From positions 1 to 12,710 of the forward strand of contig CAZJFS010000132.1 in assembly GCA_964545075.1 (NCBI GenBank): 12,710 nt of DNA. Reading direction: 5' to 3'. Shown here piece by piece: positions 1 through 8,219 of the stretch; the first letter of the stretch is position 1; every line of letters begins with the position of its first letter. The translations under genes were made by a program, and so were the position numbers. This DNA comes from DAOPXV01 sp035352535. GTDB lineage: Bacteria > Muiribacteriota > UBA9980. The notes under the pieces are model-generated. The model ran no database searches and was not told the origin of the DNA. It saw nothing but the letters and a program-made list of their open reading frames with translations.

Positions 1-1
1 G

Positions 2-3000
2 CCGGATAACTATTCTGCGCATATGGCGCTCGGACTTTCCATTTACAGGTTCAAGGACCGCGAATGGTATCCTAAAGCCATAGCCGAACTGAAAACCTCG
101 ATAAAACTTAATCCGAACAACGTTCACGCAGCATGGGCCCTTTCGCATATCTATTCAAGATCCATGGGACTGGTTAACGAAGCGATTTCGCTGTGCAAAA
201 AAATAGCGCGTATCGAATCCGAAAACTACCGCGCGTACTACGAACTGGGAACATCACATTTCGAGGCCGGAGACTTTGAAAAAGCCTACGATCAGATAAA
301 CAAGGCGCTCACGCTCAACAAGCTTTTCATAGAAGGCTACTTCAAGGTGATTGAAGTGCTCAATAAACTCGGTCGTTATGAGGAAATACTTGAAGTTTGC
401 GACCGCGTCATAGCCATAAAACCCAACTTCGCCAAAATCCGATATCAGAAAGCTATATCATTCCTCGAACTTGCCGAACTCGATAAAGCGCAGGAAGAGC
501 TCCGCATATGCCTGGACCTCGATCCGGAATTCATCGAAGCCTATGTCATTATGGGCGACATATACTTCAAGCTCGGACAGTACGAGAATGCCAGGTTCAA
601 ATATACCCAGTCATCCGAACATATGCCGGACGAACCAAAGCTCTTCAAAAAACTTGGCGAGATAGCCGAAATAGAAAAACAATTTGAAACCGCGATCAAA
701 AACTATAACCGTTCCATAGAACTTCAGCCGGAGGACGTCGATTCCCGGATTCGCCTGGCCAAAATTTACTTCTCGCGCGGCGATTATGAAAAAGCCAACG
801 GATATTACCGAGAGATACTCATGTTCGATAATAACAACATAAGCGCGATAATGGGGACGGCATACTGCCATATCAAATCTTACGAATATGACGAAGCGGA
901 AAAACTTTTCCTGCAGGCTGTATCATTAGACGACAGGCTTTCGGAAGCATTCGTAAGGCTTGGCGAAATTTACATTTATAAGGATAAGATAGAATACGCC
1001 AGAGAAAACTTCAAGAAAGCCGTATTGATAGACGAAGGTCTTGTCGCGGCTCATATAGGGCTCGCGAAATGCTACGAACTGACCAATAACCCGGACCTCG
1101 CTTCCGCTGAATACAAGCAAGTGCTTGCCCGTGACCCGAAAAACATCGAGTCGCACATGAATCTCGCCGTCATCTACCAAAAGCGCGATTCGCTCGACAA
1201 CGCGATCAATGAATATCTCCAGATTCTTGAATTCTCGCCCGGAAACGAGGAAGTGCATATGAACCTGGCCGTATGCTACGAAAAATCAAACTATCTCGAC
1301 AACGCGATGTGGGAATATTCAGAAACGATAAAGCTCAATCCGTCAAATAAGGACGCTTACGTCAATCTCGGCAACATATTCTTCTCAAAGAAAATGTATA
1401 ACGAGGCCGCCGAAAAATTCATACAGGCCTATCAGATAGACTCGCGCGACTTAGACATAACCTTCAAGCTGGCCCAATGCTATGATTTTCAGAATATATT
1501 CGACGAAGCGATCAAAATGTACCGCGAAGTAACGAAGCTCGACCATAATCACGTCGACGCATATATCAAGCTCGGAGACCTCTACAGCGCCGCCCAAACA
1601 TCCACCAGCGCCATTGAGTGCTATAAAAGGGTCGTTGAACTTCAACCCGGAAATATCGACGTGCGCTTCAGGCTCGGTCAGGTTTATAATTCGGTCGATA
1701 TGATCACCGACGCATGCAATCAGTTCATAGAAGCCTTGAAGATCGATTCCTACAATCCGGAAATACTTCTCGAACTTGGCCGTACATATAAAAAAGAAGG
1801 CGCCCTCGATAAAGCTATCGAGAAATTCCGCCAGGTCATTGAACTCGATCCCGACATCGTTGACGCTTACTATGAACTTGGAAAGGCCTACACGCACAAA
1901 GGCCGCGTAGATAAAGCAATACTGGAATTCCAAAACGTCCTGAAGAAAGACCCGAAAAACATCGAAGTTCTTTTCGAACTCGGCAAGGCATATAAAGGTC
2001 AGGGAATGTATGAAGAAGCTCAGAAGTCGTTCATGTCCGTGACTGAACTCAACGTCGACTATATGGCCGCTCATATTGAACTCGGACTAATTTACACAAG
2101 CCTTTATCAGCTTGATAAGGCCATATCTGAATTTGAAATGGCGATATCGCTCGACCCTGAAAACGCCAACGTTCATTTCGAACTCGGCAAACTTTATTTT
2201 GAAAAATTCCAGTTCGATAAATCCGTCGACGAACTGAAAAAAGCGCTCGTGCTTGACGAACAAAATCCCATTATAATATACAAACTCGGCGAAGTTTATT
2301 TCAACCTGAAAAAATACGAGGAAGCCGCCGTCCAATATAAGAAAGCCGTCCAGCTCCAGCCTGATTTCGTCGACGCCATACACCGCCTCGGAACGATATG
2401 CGCAATACTTGAAAATTACCCGGAAGCCGTAACGCACCTGTCAAAGGCAGCCGAACTCGATGCCGATTCGGCCTCCGCCTTTTCGGAACTCGCCGAAGTT
2501 TACGAAAAGATCAATGATTTCGAAAAATCGATGCTCAATTATGAAAAAGCCCTCAAGCTTAAGCCGGACATGATAAACGTAATTTACAAGCTCGGTTCCA
2601 AATACAAGGAAAAAAGACTTTATTACAAGATGGTCGAACTCTATCAGGAGGCGATAAAACTCGCGCCGACCAATGCGCTCTTCTATTACGAACTGGGCGA
2701 CGCTCTCAAGAATCGCGAAATGTTCCCGGAAGCCAAGGCGCAATACAAAAAGGCCCTTGAGCTCAATCCGGAGTTCGTCGACGCCATGTTCGGCCTTATC
2801 GAGATAAGTTTCGCAAGAGGCGAATACGATCAGGTAATCGAGATATGTCAGCGCGCGATAAAGCTTTTCCCGAACAACATGAAAATAAGATATCACCTCG
2901 GAAAAGCGTATTCGAAAAAGCAGCTCTATCACAAGGCTCTCGAAGAATATGAAAAAGTCGTCAATCTCGATTCGTCGTTCTTCGAAGTTTATCTTGAACT

Positions 3001-3793
3001 CGGCGACATTTACATAATAATCGGCGATAAGCAGGAAGCGGTAGCATACTACGAAAAGTCATGCGCCATAGAACCTGACGCCAAAATTTATCTCAAACTC
3101 GCCAGAATATATGAGGAAATTGGCAACAAGCCAAAAGCGAATCAATATTACAAACTGGCGTCGGAACTCGAACCGGACAACGCCGAAGCTTATTACAAGA
3201 TCGGCCTTGATTACGAAGCTTCCGGAAACTTCGATACGGCTATAACCAATTTCAAAAAAGCCACGGAACTCGACGCCAACTACATTGACGCCCATGTCCA
3301 CCTCGGCCATCTTTATTTCGCGAAAGAACAATGGGCCGACTCCATAAACGAATACATGACCTGCGTCGAAAATGAAAAGAGCGATTTCCAGATATATTAT
3401 AACCTCGCGCTCTCCTATCAGAAACTTAATTCGCTTGACGAATCCTGCGCATTCTACCTGGAAGCGCAAAGGCTGTCTCCCGATAACATCGACGTGCTCA
3501 AAAACCTCGGCGAAATATACAAGATCAAAAACATGGAAGACGACGCCGTAATGTGCTACGAAAAAGTTCTCGAACGCGACCCGAATGAATGGCGCGTCGC
3601 CATTGACCTCGGAAAAATATACATGCAGCGCAACGAGATCGAAAAAGCCGTAGCAAAATACACCATCGCACTCGAAGGCGACCCTGAAAACGTCGATCTT
3701 TACATCGAACTCGGACAGGCTTACAAGAGCTGCGGAAAGCATAAGGAAAGTCTTGAATTCATAAAAAAGGGGCTTGCGTTATATGAGCAATAA
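2..3793 (+). CDS. Giant all-TPR protein 1 (5' end outside the window)
   Basis: The protein is built entirely of tetratricopeptide repeats, helix-turn-helix units that stack into a superhelical protein-binding scaffold. Counting from the in-frame sequence at the left edge there are 37 tandem repeats. Thirty-three are exactly 34 residues; the exceptions are repeats 1 (37), 2 (35), 30 (33) and the last (32). Hallmarks recur in nearly every unit: L-G/A at positions 6-7, Ala near 19, and the L-D/N-P junction. The first ATG is at 23, but the frame stays open to the edge and codons before it (P-D-N-Y-S-A-H) already form a TPR junction, so the true start lies upstream. No enzymatic domain, signal peptide or membrane helix is visible, and the last repeat has no extra capping helix. 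It overlaps the next gene by 11 bases. A cytoplasmic assembly scaffold is the natural inference; the partner is unknown. A missing N-terminal domain could change this view. Confidence 0.93.
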   Translation, partial: PDNYSAHMALGLSIYRFKDREWYPKAIAELKTSIKLNPNNVHAAWALSHIYSRSMGLVNEAISLCKKIARIESENYRAYYELGTSHFEAGDFEKAYDQINKALTLNKLFIEGYFKVIEVLNKLGRYEEILEVCDRVIAIKPNFAKIRYQKAISFLELAELDKAQEELRICLDLDPEFIEAYVIMGDIYFKLGQYENARFKYTQSSEHMPDEPKLFKKLGEIAEIEKQFETAIKNYNRSIELQPEDVDSRIRLAKIYFSRGDYEKANGYYREILMFDNNNISAIMGTAYCHIKSYEYDEAEKLFLQAVSLDDRLSEAFVRLGEIYIYKDKIEYARENFKKAVLIDEGLVAAHIGLAKCYELTNNPDLASAEYKQVLARDPKNIESHMNLAVIYQKRDSLDNAINEYLQILEFSPGNEEVHMNLAVCYEKSNYLDNAMWEYSETIKLNPSNKDAYVNLGNIFFSKKMYNEAAEKFIQAYQIDSRDLDITFKLAQCYDFQNIFDEAIKMYREVTKLDHNHVDAYIKLGDLYSAAQTSTSAIECYKRVVELQPGNIDVRFRLGQVYNSVDMITDACNQFIEALKIDSYNPEILLELGRTYKKEGALDKAIEKFRQVIELDPDIVDAYYELGKAYTHKGRVDKAILEFQNVLKKDPKNIEVLFELGKAYKGQGMYEEAQKSFMSVTELNVDYMAAHIELGLIYTSLYQLDKAISEFEMAISLDPENANVHFELGKLYFEKFQFDKSVDELKKALVLDEQNPIIIYKLGEVYFNLKKYEEAAVQYKKAVQLQPDFVDAIHRLGTICAILENYPEAVTHLSKAAELDADSASAFSELAEVYEKINDFEKSMLNYEKALKLKPDMINVIYKLGSKYKEKRLYYKMVELYQEAIKLAPTNALFYYELGDALKNREMFPEAKAQYKKALELNPEFVDAMFGLIEISFARGEYDQVIEICQRAIKLFPNNMKIRYHLGKAYSKKQLYHKALEEYEKVVNLDSSFFEVYLELGDIYIIIGDKQEAVAYYEKSCAIEPDAKIYLKLARIYEEIGNKPKANQYYKLASELEPDNAEAYYKIGLDYEASGNFDTAITNFKKATELDANYIDAHVHLGHLYFAKEQWADSINEYMTCVENEKSDFQIYYNLALSYQKLNSLDESCAFYLEAQRLSPDNIDVLKNLGEIYKIKNMEDDAVMCYEKVLERDPNEWRVAIDLGKIYMQRNEIEKAVAKYTIALEGDPENVDLYIELGQAYKSCGKHKESLEFIKKGLALYEQ
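14..3790 (+). repeat. Array of 37 coding TPR units, 102-base period
   Basis: The repeat period is 34 codons (102 bases), held without insertion from repeat 3 through repeat 29 and again from 31 through 36. The repeats are diverged at DNA and protein level: only short stretches such as the codons for E-L-G recur, so this is an old array rather than a fresh tandem expansion. Residue 5 of the unit, which in TPR structures lies on helix A facing the inner groove, is Asn in repeats 12-14, Lys/Arg in 15-17, Glu in 18-22 and Lys/Arg in 23-24. Confidence 0.9.
3767..3772 (+). promoter_or_regulatory. Ribosome binding site for the second TPR gene
   Basis: AAGGGG lies 10 bases before the ATG at 3783 but only one base before the in-frame TTG at 3774. 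The spacing therefore favours the ATG as start. The site is inside the 3' end of the upstream gene, so translation of the two is probably coupled. Confidence 0.6.
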
Positions 3794-6700
3794 ATCAAAC
3801 GATAAGATCAAATTGCTTCACCAGATGGCGGGCGAGGCCTACCTCGAGCTCAACAACCTCACCATGGCCATCGAGTCCTTTCAAAACGTCATAAAACTCG
3901 ACCCGAATGACGTCATAGCCCATTACAAGCTCGGTGAAATATACGCTAAAAAGGGCATGAAGGAAGAGTCCATGAAGGAATTCGAATTCGCCGTCGCTAT
4001 GGCGCCTAACGATCCCAAGATATTTTTCCAGCTTGGAGTAGACTATTACAAAAAAGACGAATTCGACGCCGCTTATGACAAATTCGAAAAAGCCCTGGGC
4101 CTTGATTCGGAACTCACCGAGGCTTATAAATACCTCGGCGGGATCAATTTCATGCGTGAAAACTACGACGAGGCTCTTTCAAATTACAGGCTCTATCTTG
4201 AAACCAACAGGGCCGACATGGAAATATATACTCACATGGCGGGCATCTACAAGCAGCTCCATGACGAAAAAAATGAAATTCTCACGCTCGAATCGATCCT
4301 TAAAATGACGCCGGACGACATTGAAACGAATCTGCGCCTCGGCCTTTTATCATATTCCAACAAGAATTTCGGAGTAGCCCGCACTTGCCTGGCAAAAGTT
4401 CTGGAGACCAAACCCGAAGAAAAGCAGCTGTATTTTCCGCTATGCGAAATCTACGAAGCCGAAGGCAACGTCAATATGGCCCTGGAAATGTTAAAGAAGG
4501 CTATGCAAACGGGAAATCAGAGCGCCGAAATACTCCAGAAACTCGGCGATCTGTATCTTGCCTCCGGAAACGTCGCCGAAGCCGAAAAAGCTTTCAGAAA
4601 GGTAATATCAAAATCACCGGATTCCACGGAAGCTCATTTAAGGCTTGGCGAGATATTCCTCGTCGGAGGCCATCACGACAGAGCTATCACCGAATTCAAG
4701 AAGGTCATCGAACTTGAACCGGAAAATCCCGAGGTATACCTGCGCCTCGGAAACGCTTATATGAGCAAAAATAAATATTCGGACGCCGTCAAGATCTACA
4801 ATCAGGCCCTGGAATCGGGCCTCACCGATATAACCATCTACAAGGACCTCGGCGTCGCTTACTATTCGCTTCAGATGTTCGACGAGGCCATCGAAAATTT
4901 CGAAAACGCGCTATCGGTCGACCCGTCATATCATCTCGCGCACTCTAAACTGGCGGAAATATATCAGTCCAAGAACATGTACGACAAGGCGCTTGAGGAA
5001 TATAAGGCAATCATCGACCATGATTCATCTAATTTTACCGCCCTCAAAGAAATAGGCAAGATTTATTTCAAGCGTCGCATGTATCAGGAATCGGTCAAAT
5101 ATCTTACGCAGGGCCTCAAATTAAACCCGGCCGATATGGAAATATCGCTTTTGCTCGGCGGAATATTCAAAAACACCAAAAATTACGACAAGGCGCGCCA
5201 GATGTTTGAAAAAATCATTGAACGCGACGCGGATAATTACGAAGCTATCATAGAACTTTCAAAAGTATATTCCGAACAGGGCGAGATCGACACCGCCATC
5301 GAAATACTCAATAAAATGATTGAAAAAGACCCGGGAAATTATAAGGTTCGCGTCGAGCTGGGCATTCTATACAGGGAATCGACCTATCTCGACAAGGCCA
5401 TCGTCGAATTCAGAAAGGTATTGAAGGAAAACCCGAAATTCGTGGAAGGTCATATAGAGCTCGCTCAGACCTTTTTGATCGACAGTATCGAAAACAACGA
5501 CGCCACCATGCTCAAGGAAGCTCAGGAACGCGCCGCGGCCGCGCTCGAAATAGATCCGAAATGCGTCCGCGCCCACATCATAATAGGCGAGATCCACAAG
5601 GAACGCGGCGATTACGACAAGGCGCGCGAATCTTTCGAGCAGGGCCTTAAAATCGATCCGGAAAATCCTCGTCTGCTTGAACTTTTCAATGCCACGCGCT
5701 CCTATAAGGTCAAGGAAGAGGTTACGGAAAAACTTTCTCTGGCCCAGACGTATCTCGAACGAAACCACATCGAGAACGCCATCATGGAATACGAATCAAT
5801 CCTCGAGATCGACCCCAACAATTATCAGGCGACGTTCCAGATGGCCGATATCTACATTAACCAGAACCTCGTCGAAAAGGCCATAAAGTTCTTCCAGCGC
5901 ACAAAATCCATCAAACCGGATTTCATAGAAACTTACAAGCGCCTCGCCGAGATATATAAATCACGTGGCGAAACAGACAGGTTCATAAGCGAATGCCTTG
6001 AAATCATTTCTCACGAACCTAACGATCCGATAGTTCATCTGGAACTCGCGAGGACGTACATGGAAACGGGAATGACCGACGAATCCATGCTCGAATTAAA
6101 AAAAGTCATCACCGTAGATCCGGATTGCGAGGAAGCATATCAAAATCTCGGGCAGATATATGAAAAAATGGAAATGTTCGACGACGCCAAAGAATCTTAC
6201 AACAAGGTTCTTCACCTCAACCCGAATAATCAGATCGCGCTCGATTATTTCGCGAACCAGCAGAATCGTGAAATGAACGACCAGATACAGGTTTCATTTA
6301 AAAAAGCCGAGGAGCATGAAGAAAAAAATGAAATAGATCTCGCGATCGAAGAATACGACAGAATACTCGAAATCAGACCTGGAAATCTGGAGGTCCACTA
6401 TAAGCTGGGCCAGCTTTACGAAAAGAAGAAAGCTTATTCGAAAGCGCTTTTCGAATATCAGCGCGCGATCGAGATCAATCCCGAAAAATACAAGGATCTC
6501 TTCATAAAAGCCGGTTTCATGGCGAGAGAGCTTAAAGATCACAGCGAAGCCATAAATTTTTTAAGCCAGGGTATAAAATACTTCCCGGAAGACCTGCGCT
6601 CGCGAAAGTATCTTCTCCAGGAATATAAACTTGTATTCATCGACGCCGAAACAAGCAATCAGGCGGATGACGTCATTGAAAAATACAAGGCGCTTCTCGA

Positions 6701-7691
6701 TGAGAATCCTTCCGACCCGATGACGCATTATGAAATAGGTTATCTTTATAACAACCTTCCTCAGGCTTCCTTCAACGAAGAAAACGTACGCGGAAAAGCT
6801 ATATTCGCGCTAAAAAAAGCGTCAGAACTGATGCCGGACGATATCGACGCCCGCTTCGAACTTGGAAAGGCATATAACCGTGAAAGGATGTTTGACGAGG
6901 CGCAGGCTCAATACCAGAAAATCATAGAGATAGAGCCTGGAAACACGGAAGCCAAGATAACATTGGGCGACATATATGAAAATCTCAAGCGCTTCGATGA
7001 CGCCATGACGCAATATACGGAAGTCGCGGCCTTAGACAAGAGCAACGGCGAAGCTCATGCGCGAATCATCGAACTTTATTTCAAAATGTACGAAAAAGAC
7101 GAAAACAAGGCGCAAAAATTCTTCCAGCTTATACAGGACTACAAAAAGGCGGCTGAAGGAAACTTCACGGATGCCATGGTCCATTACCGCCTTGGATACG
7201 CCTACATAAGGCTTTCGGCCGGATACGGCCTGACGGGCGACGAAAAAGCCAACGCCCAGATGGAATTCAAACAGGCCATAAGCATAGACAATACGAATCT
7301 TTTCTCTTACTGGGGCCTTAAAATGGTTTACCAGAAGGAATCTCTGGACGGCAAGGACATGTACGACGAGGCCATCGACATATGCAAGCAGGCCATCCAG
7401 AAAGCGCCGGAGAACGCTCGAACCTACTTCGAACTCGGCGAAGCTTACAATGAAAATTACAAGGCCAACATGAAAAACGAAGCCATCTATCAGTATAAAA
7501 AAGCGATAGGCCTTTCGCCGGATTACGTCGAGGCGCATTACAGGCTGGCGTCCATCTACCGCGTTAAAAACATGTTTGACGAGGCGGTCGCCGAATATAA
7601 CAAGGTAATCGAACTCGATCCCAACGGCATATATGCCAAAGACGCGAAACGTTCGCTCATACACATTGAAAAAAGCCGTGAAATAGGCTAA
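3783..7691 (+). CDS. Giant all-TPR protein 2
   Basis: This is a 1302-residue protein with about 35 TPRs in three blocks: residues 11-629 (18 repeats), 649-817 (5) and 839-1283 (12), then a short basic capping helix (1284-1302). The linkers at 630-648 and 818-838 break the 34-residue phase. Repeats 1-16 are regular; repeat 17 is 41 residues. The last block holds several stretched repeats of 37-42 residues with extra sequence between helices A and B, a form not found in the upstream protein apart from its first repeat. No catalytic domain, signal peptide or membrane segment is seen. An ATG start was preferred over TTG 3774 because of ribosome-site spacing. It overlaps the upstream TPR gene by 11 bases and is followed after 18 bases by a YajQ-family gene. 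A cytoplasmic scaffold or adaptor acting with its neighbour is inference; no partner can be read from the sequence. Confidence 0.93.
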   Translation: MSNKSNDKIKLLHQMAGEAYLELNNLTMAIESFQNVIKLDPNDVIAHYKLGEIYAKKGMKEESMKEFEFAVAMAPNDPKIFFQLGVDYYKKDEFDAAYDKFEKALGLDSELTEAYKYLGGINFMRENYDEALSNYRLYLETNRADMEIYTHMAGIYKQLHDEKNEILTLESILKMTPDDIETNLRLGLLSYSNKNFGVARTCLAKVLETKPEEKQLYFPLCEIYEAEGNVNMALEMLKKAMQTGNQSAEILQKLGDLYLASGNVAEAEKAFRKVISKSPDSTEAHLRLGEIFLVGGHHDRAITEFKKVIELEPENPEVYLRLGNAYMSKNKYSDAVKIYNQALESGLTDITIYKDLGVAYYSLQMFDEAIENFENALSVDPSYHLAHSKLAEIYQSKNMYDKALEEYKAIIDHDSSNFTALKEIGKIYFKRRMYQESVKYLTQGLKLNPADMEISLLLGGIFKNTKNYDKARQMFEKIIERDADNYEAIIELSKVYSEQGEIDTAIEILNKMIEKDPGNYKVRVELGILYRESTYLDKAIVEFRKVLKENPKFVEGHIELAQTFLIDSIENNDATMLKEAQERAAAALEIDPKCVRAHIIIGEIHKERGDYDKARESFEQGLKIDPENPRLLELFNATRSYKVKEEVTEKLSLAQTYLERNHIENAIMEYESILEIDPNNYQATFQMADIYINQNLVEKAIKFFQRTKSIKPDFIETYKRLAEIYKSRGETDRFISECLEIISHEPNDPIVHLELARTYMETGMTDESMLELKKVITVDPDCEEAYQNLGQIYEKMEMFDDAKESYNKVLHLNPNNQIALDYFANQQNREMNDQIQVSFKKAEEHEEKNEIDLAIEEYDRILEIRPGNLEVHYKLGQLYEKKKAYSKALFEYQRAIEINPEKYKDLFIKAGFMARELKDHSEAINFLSQGIKYFPEDLRSRKYLLQEYKLVFIDAETSNQADDVIEKYKALLDENPSDPMTHYEIGYLYNNLPQASFNEENVRGKAIFALKKASELMPDDIDARFELGKAYNRERMFDEAQAQYQKIIEIEPGNTEAKITLGDIYENLKRFDDAMTQYTEVAALDKSNGEAHARIIELYFKMYEKDENKAQKFFQLIQDYKKAAEGNFTDAMVHYRLGYAYIRLSAGYGLTGDEKANAQMEFKQAISIDNTNLFSYWGLKMVYQKESLDGKDMYDEAIDICKQAIQKAPENARTYFELGEAYNENYKANMKNEAIYQYKKAIGLSPDYVEAHYRLASIYRVKNMFDEAVAEYNKVIELDPNGIYAKDAKRSLIHIEKSREIG
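3813..5669 (+). repeat. TPR block 1 of the second giant protein (18 repeats)
   Basis: Sixteen consecutive repeats are exactly 34 residues. They are followed by a 41-residue repeat containing an Ala/Glu-rich lengthened helix, and one more regular unit. Groove residue 5 is Lys/Arg in repeats 8-10 and Glu in 15-17, a milder version of the zoning in the upstream protein. Confidence 0.85.
5727..6233 (+). repeat. TPR block 2 of the second giant protein (5 repeats)
   Basis: Five regular units of 33-34 residues, flanked on both sides by linkers of 19 and 21 residues that do not fit the TPR pattern. The left linker (residues 630-648) has a Lys/Glu-rich end. The right linker (818-838) is rich in Asn and Gln. 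Both could act as hinges. Confidence 0.75.
6297..7631 (+). repeat. TPR block 3 of the second giant protein (12 irregular repeats)
   Basis: Unit lengths in order are about 31, 34, 35, 41, 42, 34, 34, 42, 42, 39, 37 and 34 residues. The extra residues mostly fall between helix A and helix B. The TPR core (Y-x-x-G near the start, Ala in helix B, P-D/N-x at the end) is kept in most units. The stretched units are a different TPR style from the rest of the pair. Confidence 0.75.
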
Positions 7692-7699
7692 TTTAAAAC

Positions 7700-7704
7700 G
7701 GAGG
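7700..7704 (+). promoter_or_regulatory. Strong ribosome binding site for yajQ
   Basis: A full GGAGG lies 5 bases before ATG 7710 in the 18-base gap after the TPR gene. It fixes the start and suggests that YajQ is translated efficiently and independently of the upstream gene. Confidence 0.8.
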
Positions 7705-7709
7705 TAAGT

Positions 7710-8201
7710 ATGTCCTGCTCTTTTGACGTTGTTTCAGAGGTCAACCTCGCCGAGGTCGATAACGCTATCAACCAGGCCACCAAAGAGATGTCACAACGCT
7801 TTGATTTCAAAAACTCGAAAAGCGAGATCAAGCGCGAAGACGTTAAGATAACCATAATCGCCGATGATGAAATGAAAATGAAAAACGTTATCGCGATACT
7901 TCACGAAAAGCTTATAAAACGCAAAGTAAGTCTCAACTCCCTGCATTTCGGAAAGCTTGAGACCGCCTTCGCCGGAACGGTCCGCCAGTACGCCGACATC
8001 GTATGCGGTATCGAAACGGACATCGCGCGCGAAATGGTCAAAGACATCAAGAATATGAAGATAAAAGTGCAGGCGTCGATACAGGAAAAACAGCTGCGCG
8101 TATCGGGAAAAAACAGGGATGATCTGCAGACCGTCATCCAGTTCCTTAAATCGAAGGATTATAAACTTCCTCTGCAATTTACGAATTTCCGGGAAAATTA
8201 A
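7710..8201 (+). CDS. yajQ: YajQ-family (UPF0234) nucleotide-binding protein
   Basis: This 163-residue cytoplasmic protein matches the YajQ family over its whole length. The N-terminus S-F-D-V-V-S-E-V, the following R-F-D-F-K segment near residues 31-35, and the C-terminal run K-x-K-V-Q-A-S-I-Q then R-V-S-G-K-x-R-D-D-L-Q, ending in Q-F-x-N-F-R, are family hallmarks. The fold is two ferredoxin-like domains. Family members bind nucleic acid or nucleotides, and the Xanthomonas homologue has been reported as a cyclic-di-GMP effector; binding here is not shown by sequence. The D-N-A-I-N-Q-A and S-K-S-E-I versions resemble Gram-positive members. It sits 18 bases after the giant TPR gene and 18 before rimO, so it is likely co-transcribed with both. 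Identification is firm; molecular role is uncertain. Confidence 0.93.
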   Translation: MSCSFDVVSEVNLAEVDNAINQATKEMSQRFDFKNSKSEIKREDVKITIIADDEMKMKNVIAILHEKLIKRKVSLNSLHFGKLETAFAGTVRQYADIVCGIETDIAREMVKDIKNMKIKVQASIQEKQLRVSGKNRDDLQTVIQFLKSKDYKLPLQFTNFREN

Positions 8202-8206
8202 TGATT

Positions 8207-8212
8207 GAAAGG
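8207..8212 (+). promoter_or_regulatory. Ribosome binding site deciding the rimO start
   Basis: GAAAGG lies 7 bases before ATG 8220. A longer reading from TTG 8205 would place this site inside the gene and add five residues not typical of RimO, so ATG 8220 is preferred. Confidence 0.65.
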
Positions 8213-8219
8213 CGTTCAA

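Noticed and set aside
1451..3742. Long open frames on the minus strand (up to 227 codons) opposite the first TPR gene, and similar ones opposite the second
   Set aside because: They mirror the repeated TPR codons: their products are rich in F, V, Y, E and R in the same 34-residue rhythm. None has a ribosome site or a recognisable domain.
14..3790. Recent tandem DNA duplication or a satellite-like repeat
   Set aside because: Although the period is 102 bases, neighbouring units share only short DNA words; the similarity is at protein level and old.
3763..3793. Programmed -1 frameshift fusing the two TPR proteins at A-AAA-AAG
   Set aside because: The -1 frame hits a TGA at 3784 within a few codons; the second gene is in the +1 frame, so this heptamer would not create a fusion.
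2..7691. Horizontal acquisition of the giant TPR genes
   Set aside because: Their codon habits, such as frequent ATA for Ile and GAA for Glu, match recA and rimO in the same window, and there are no mobile-element borders.
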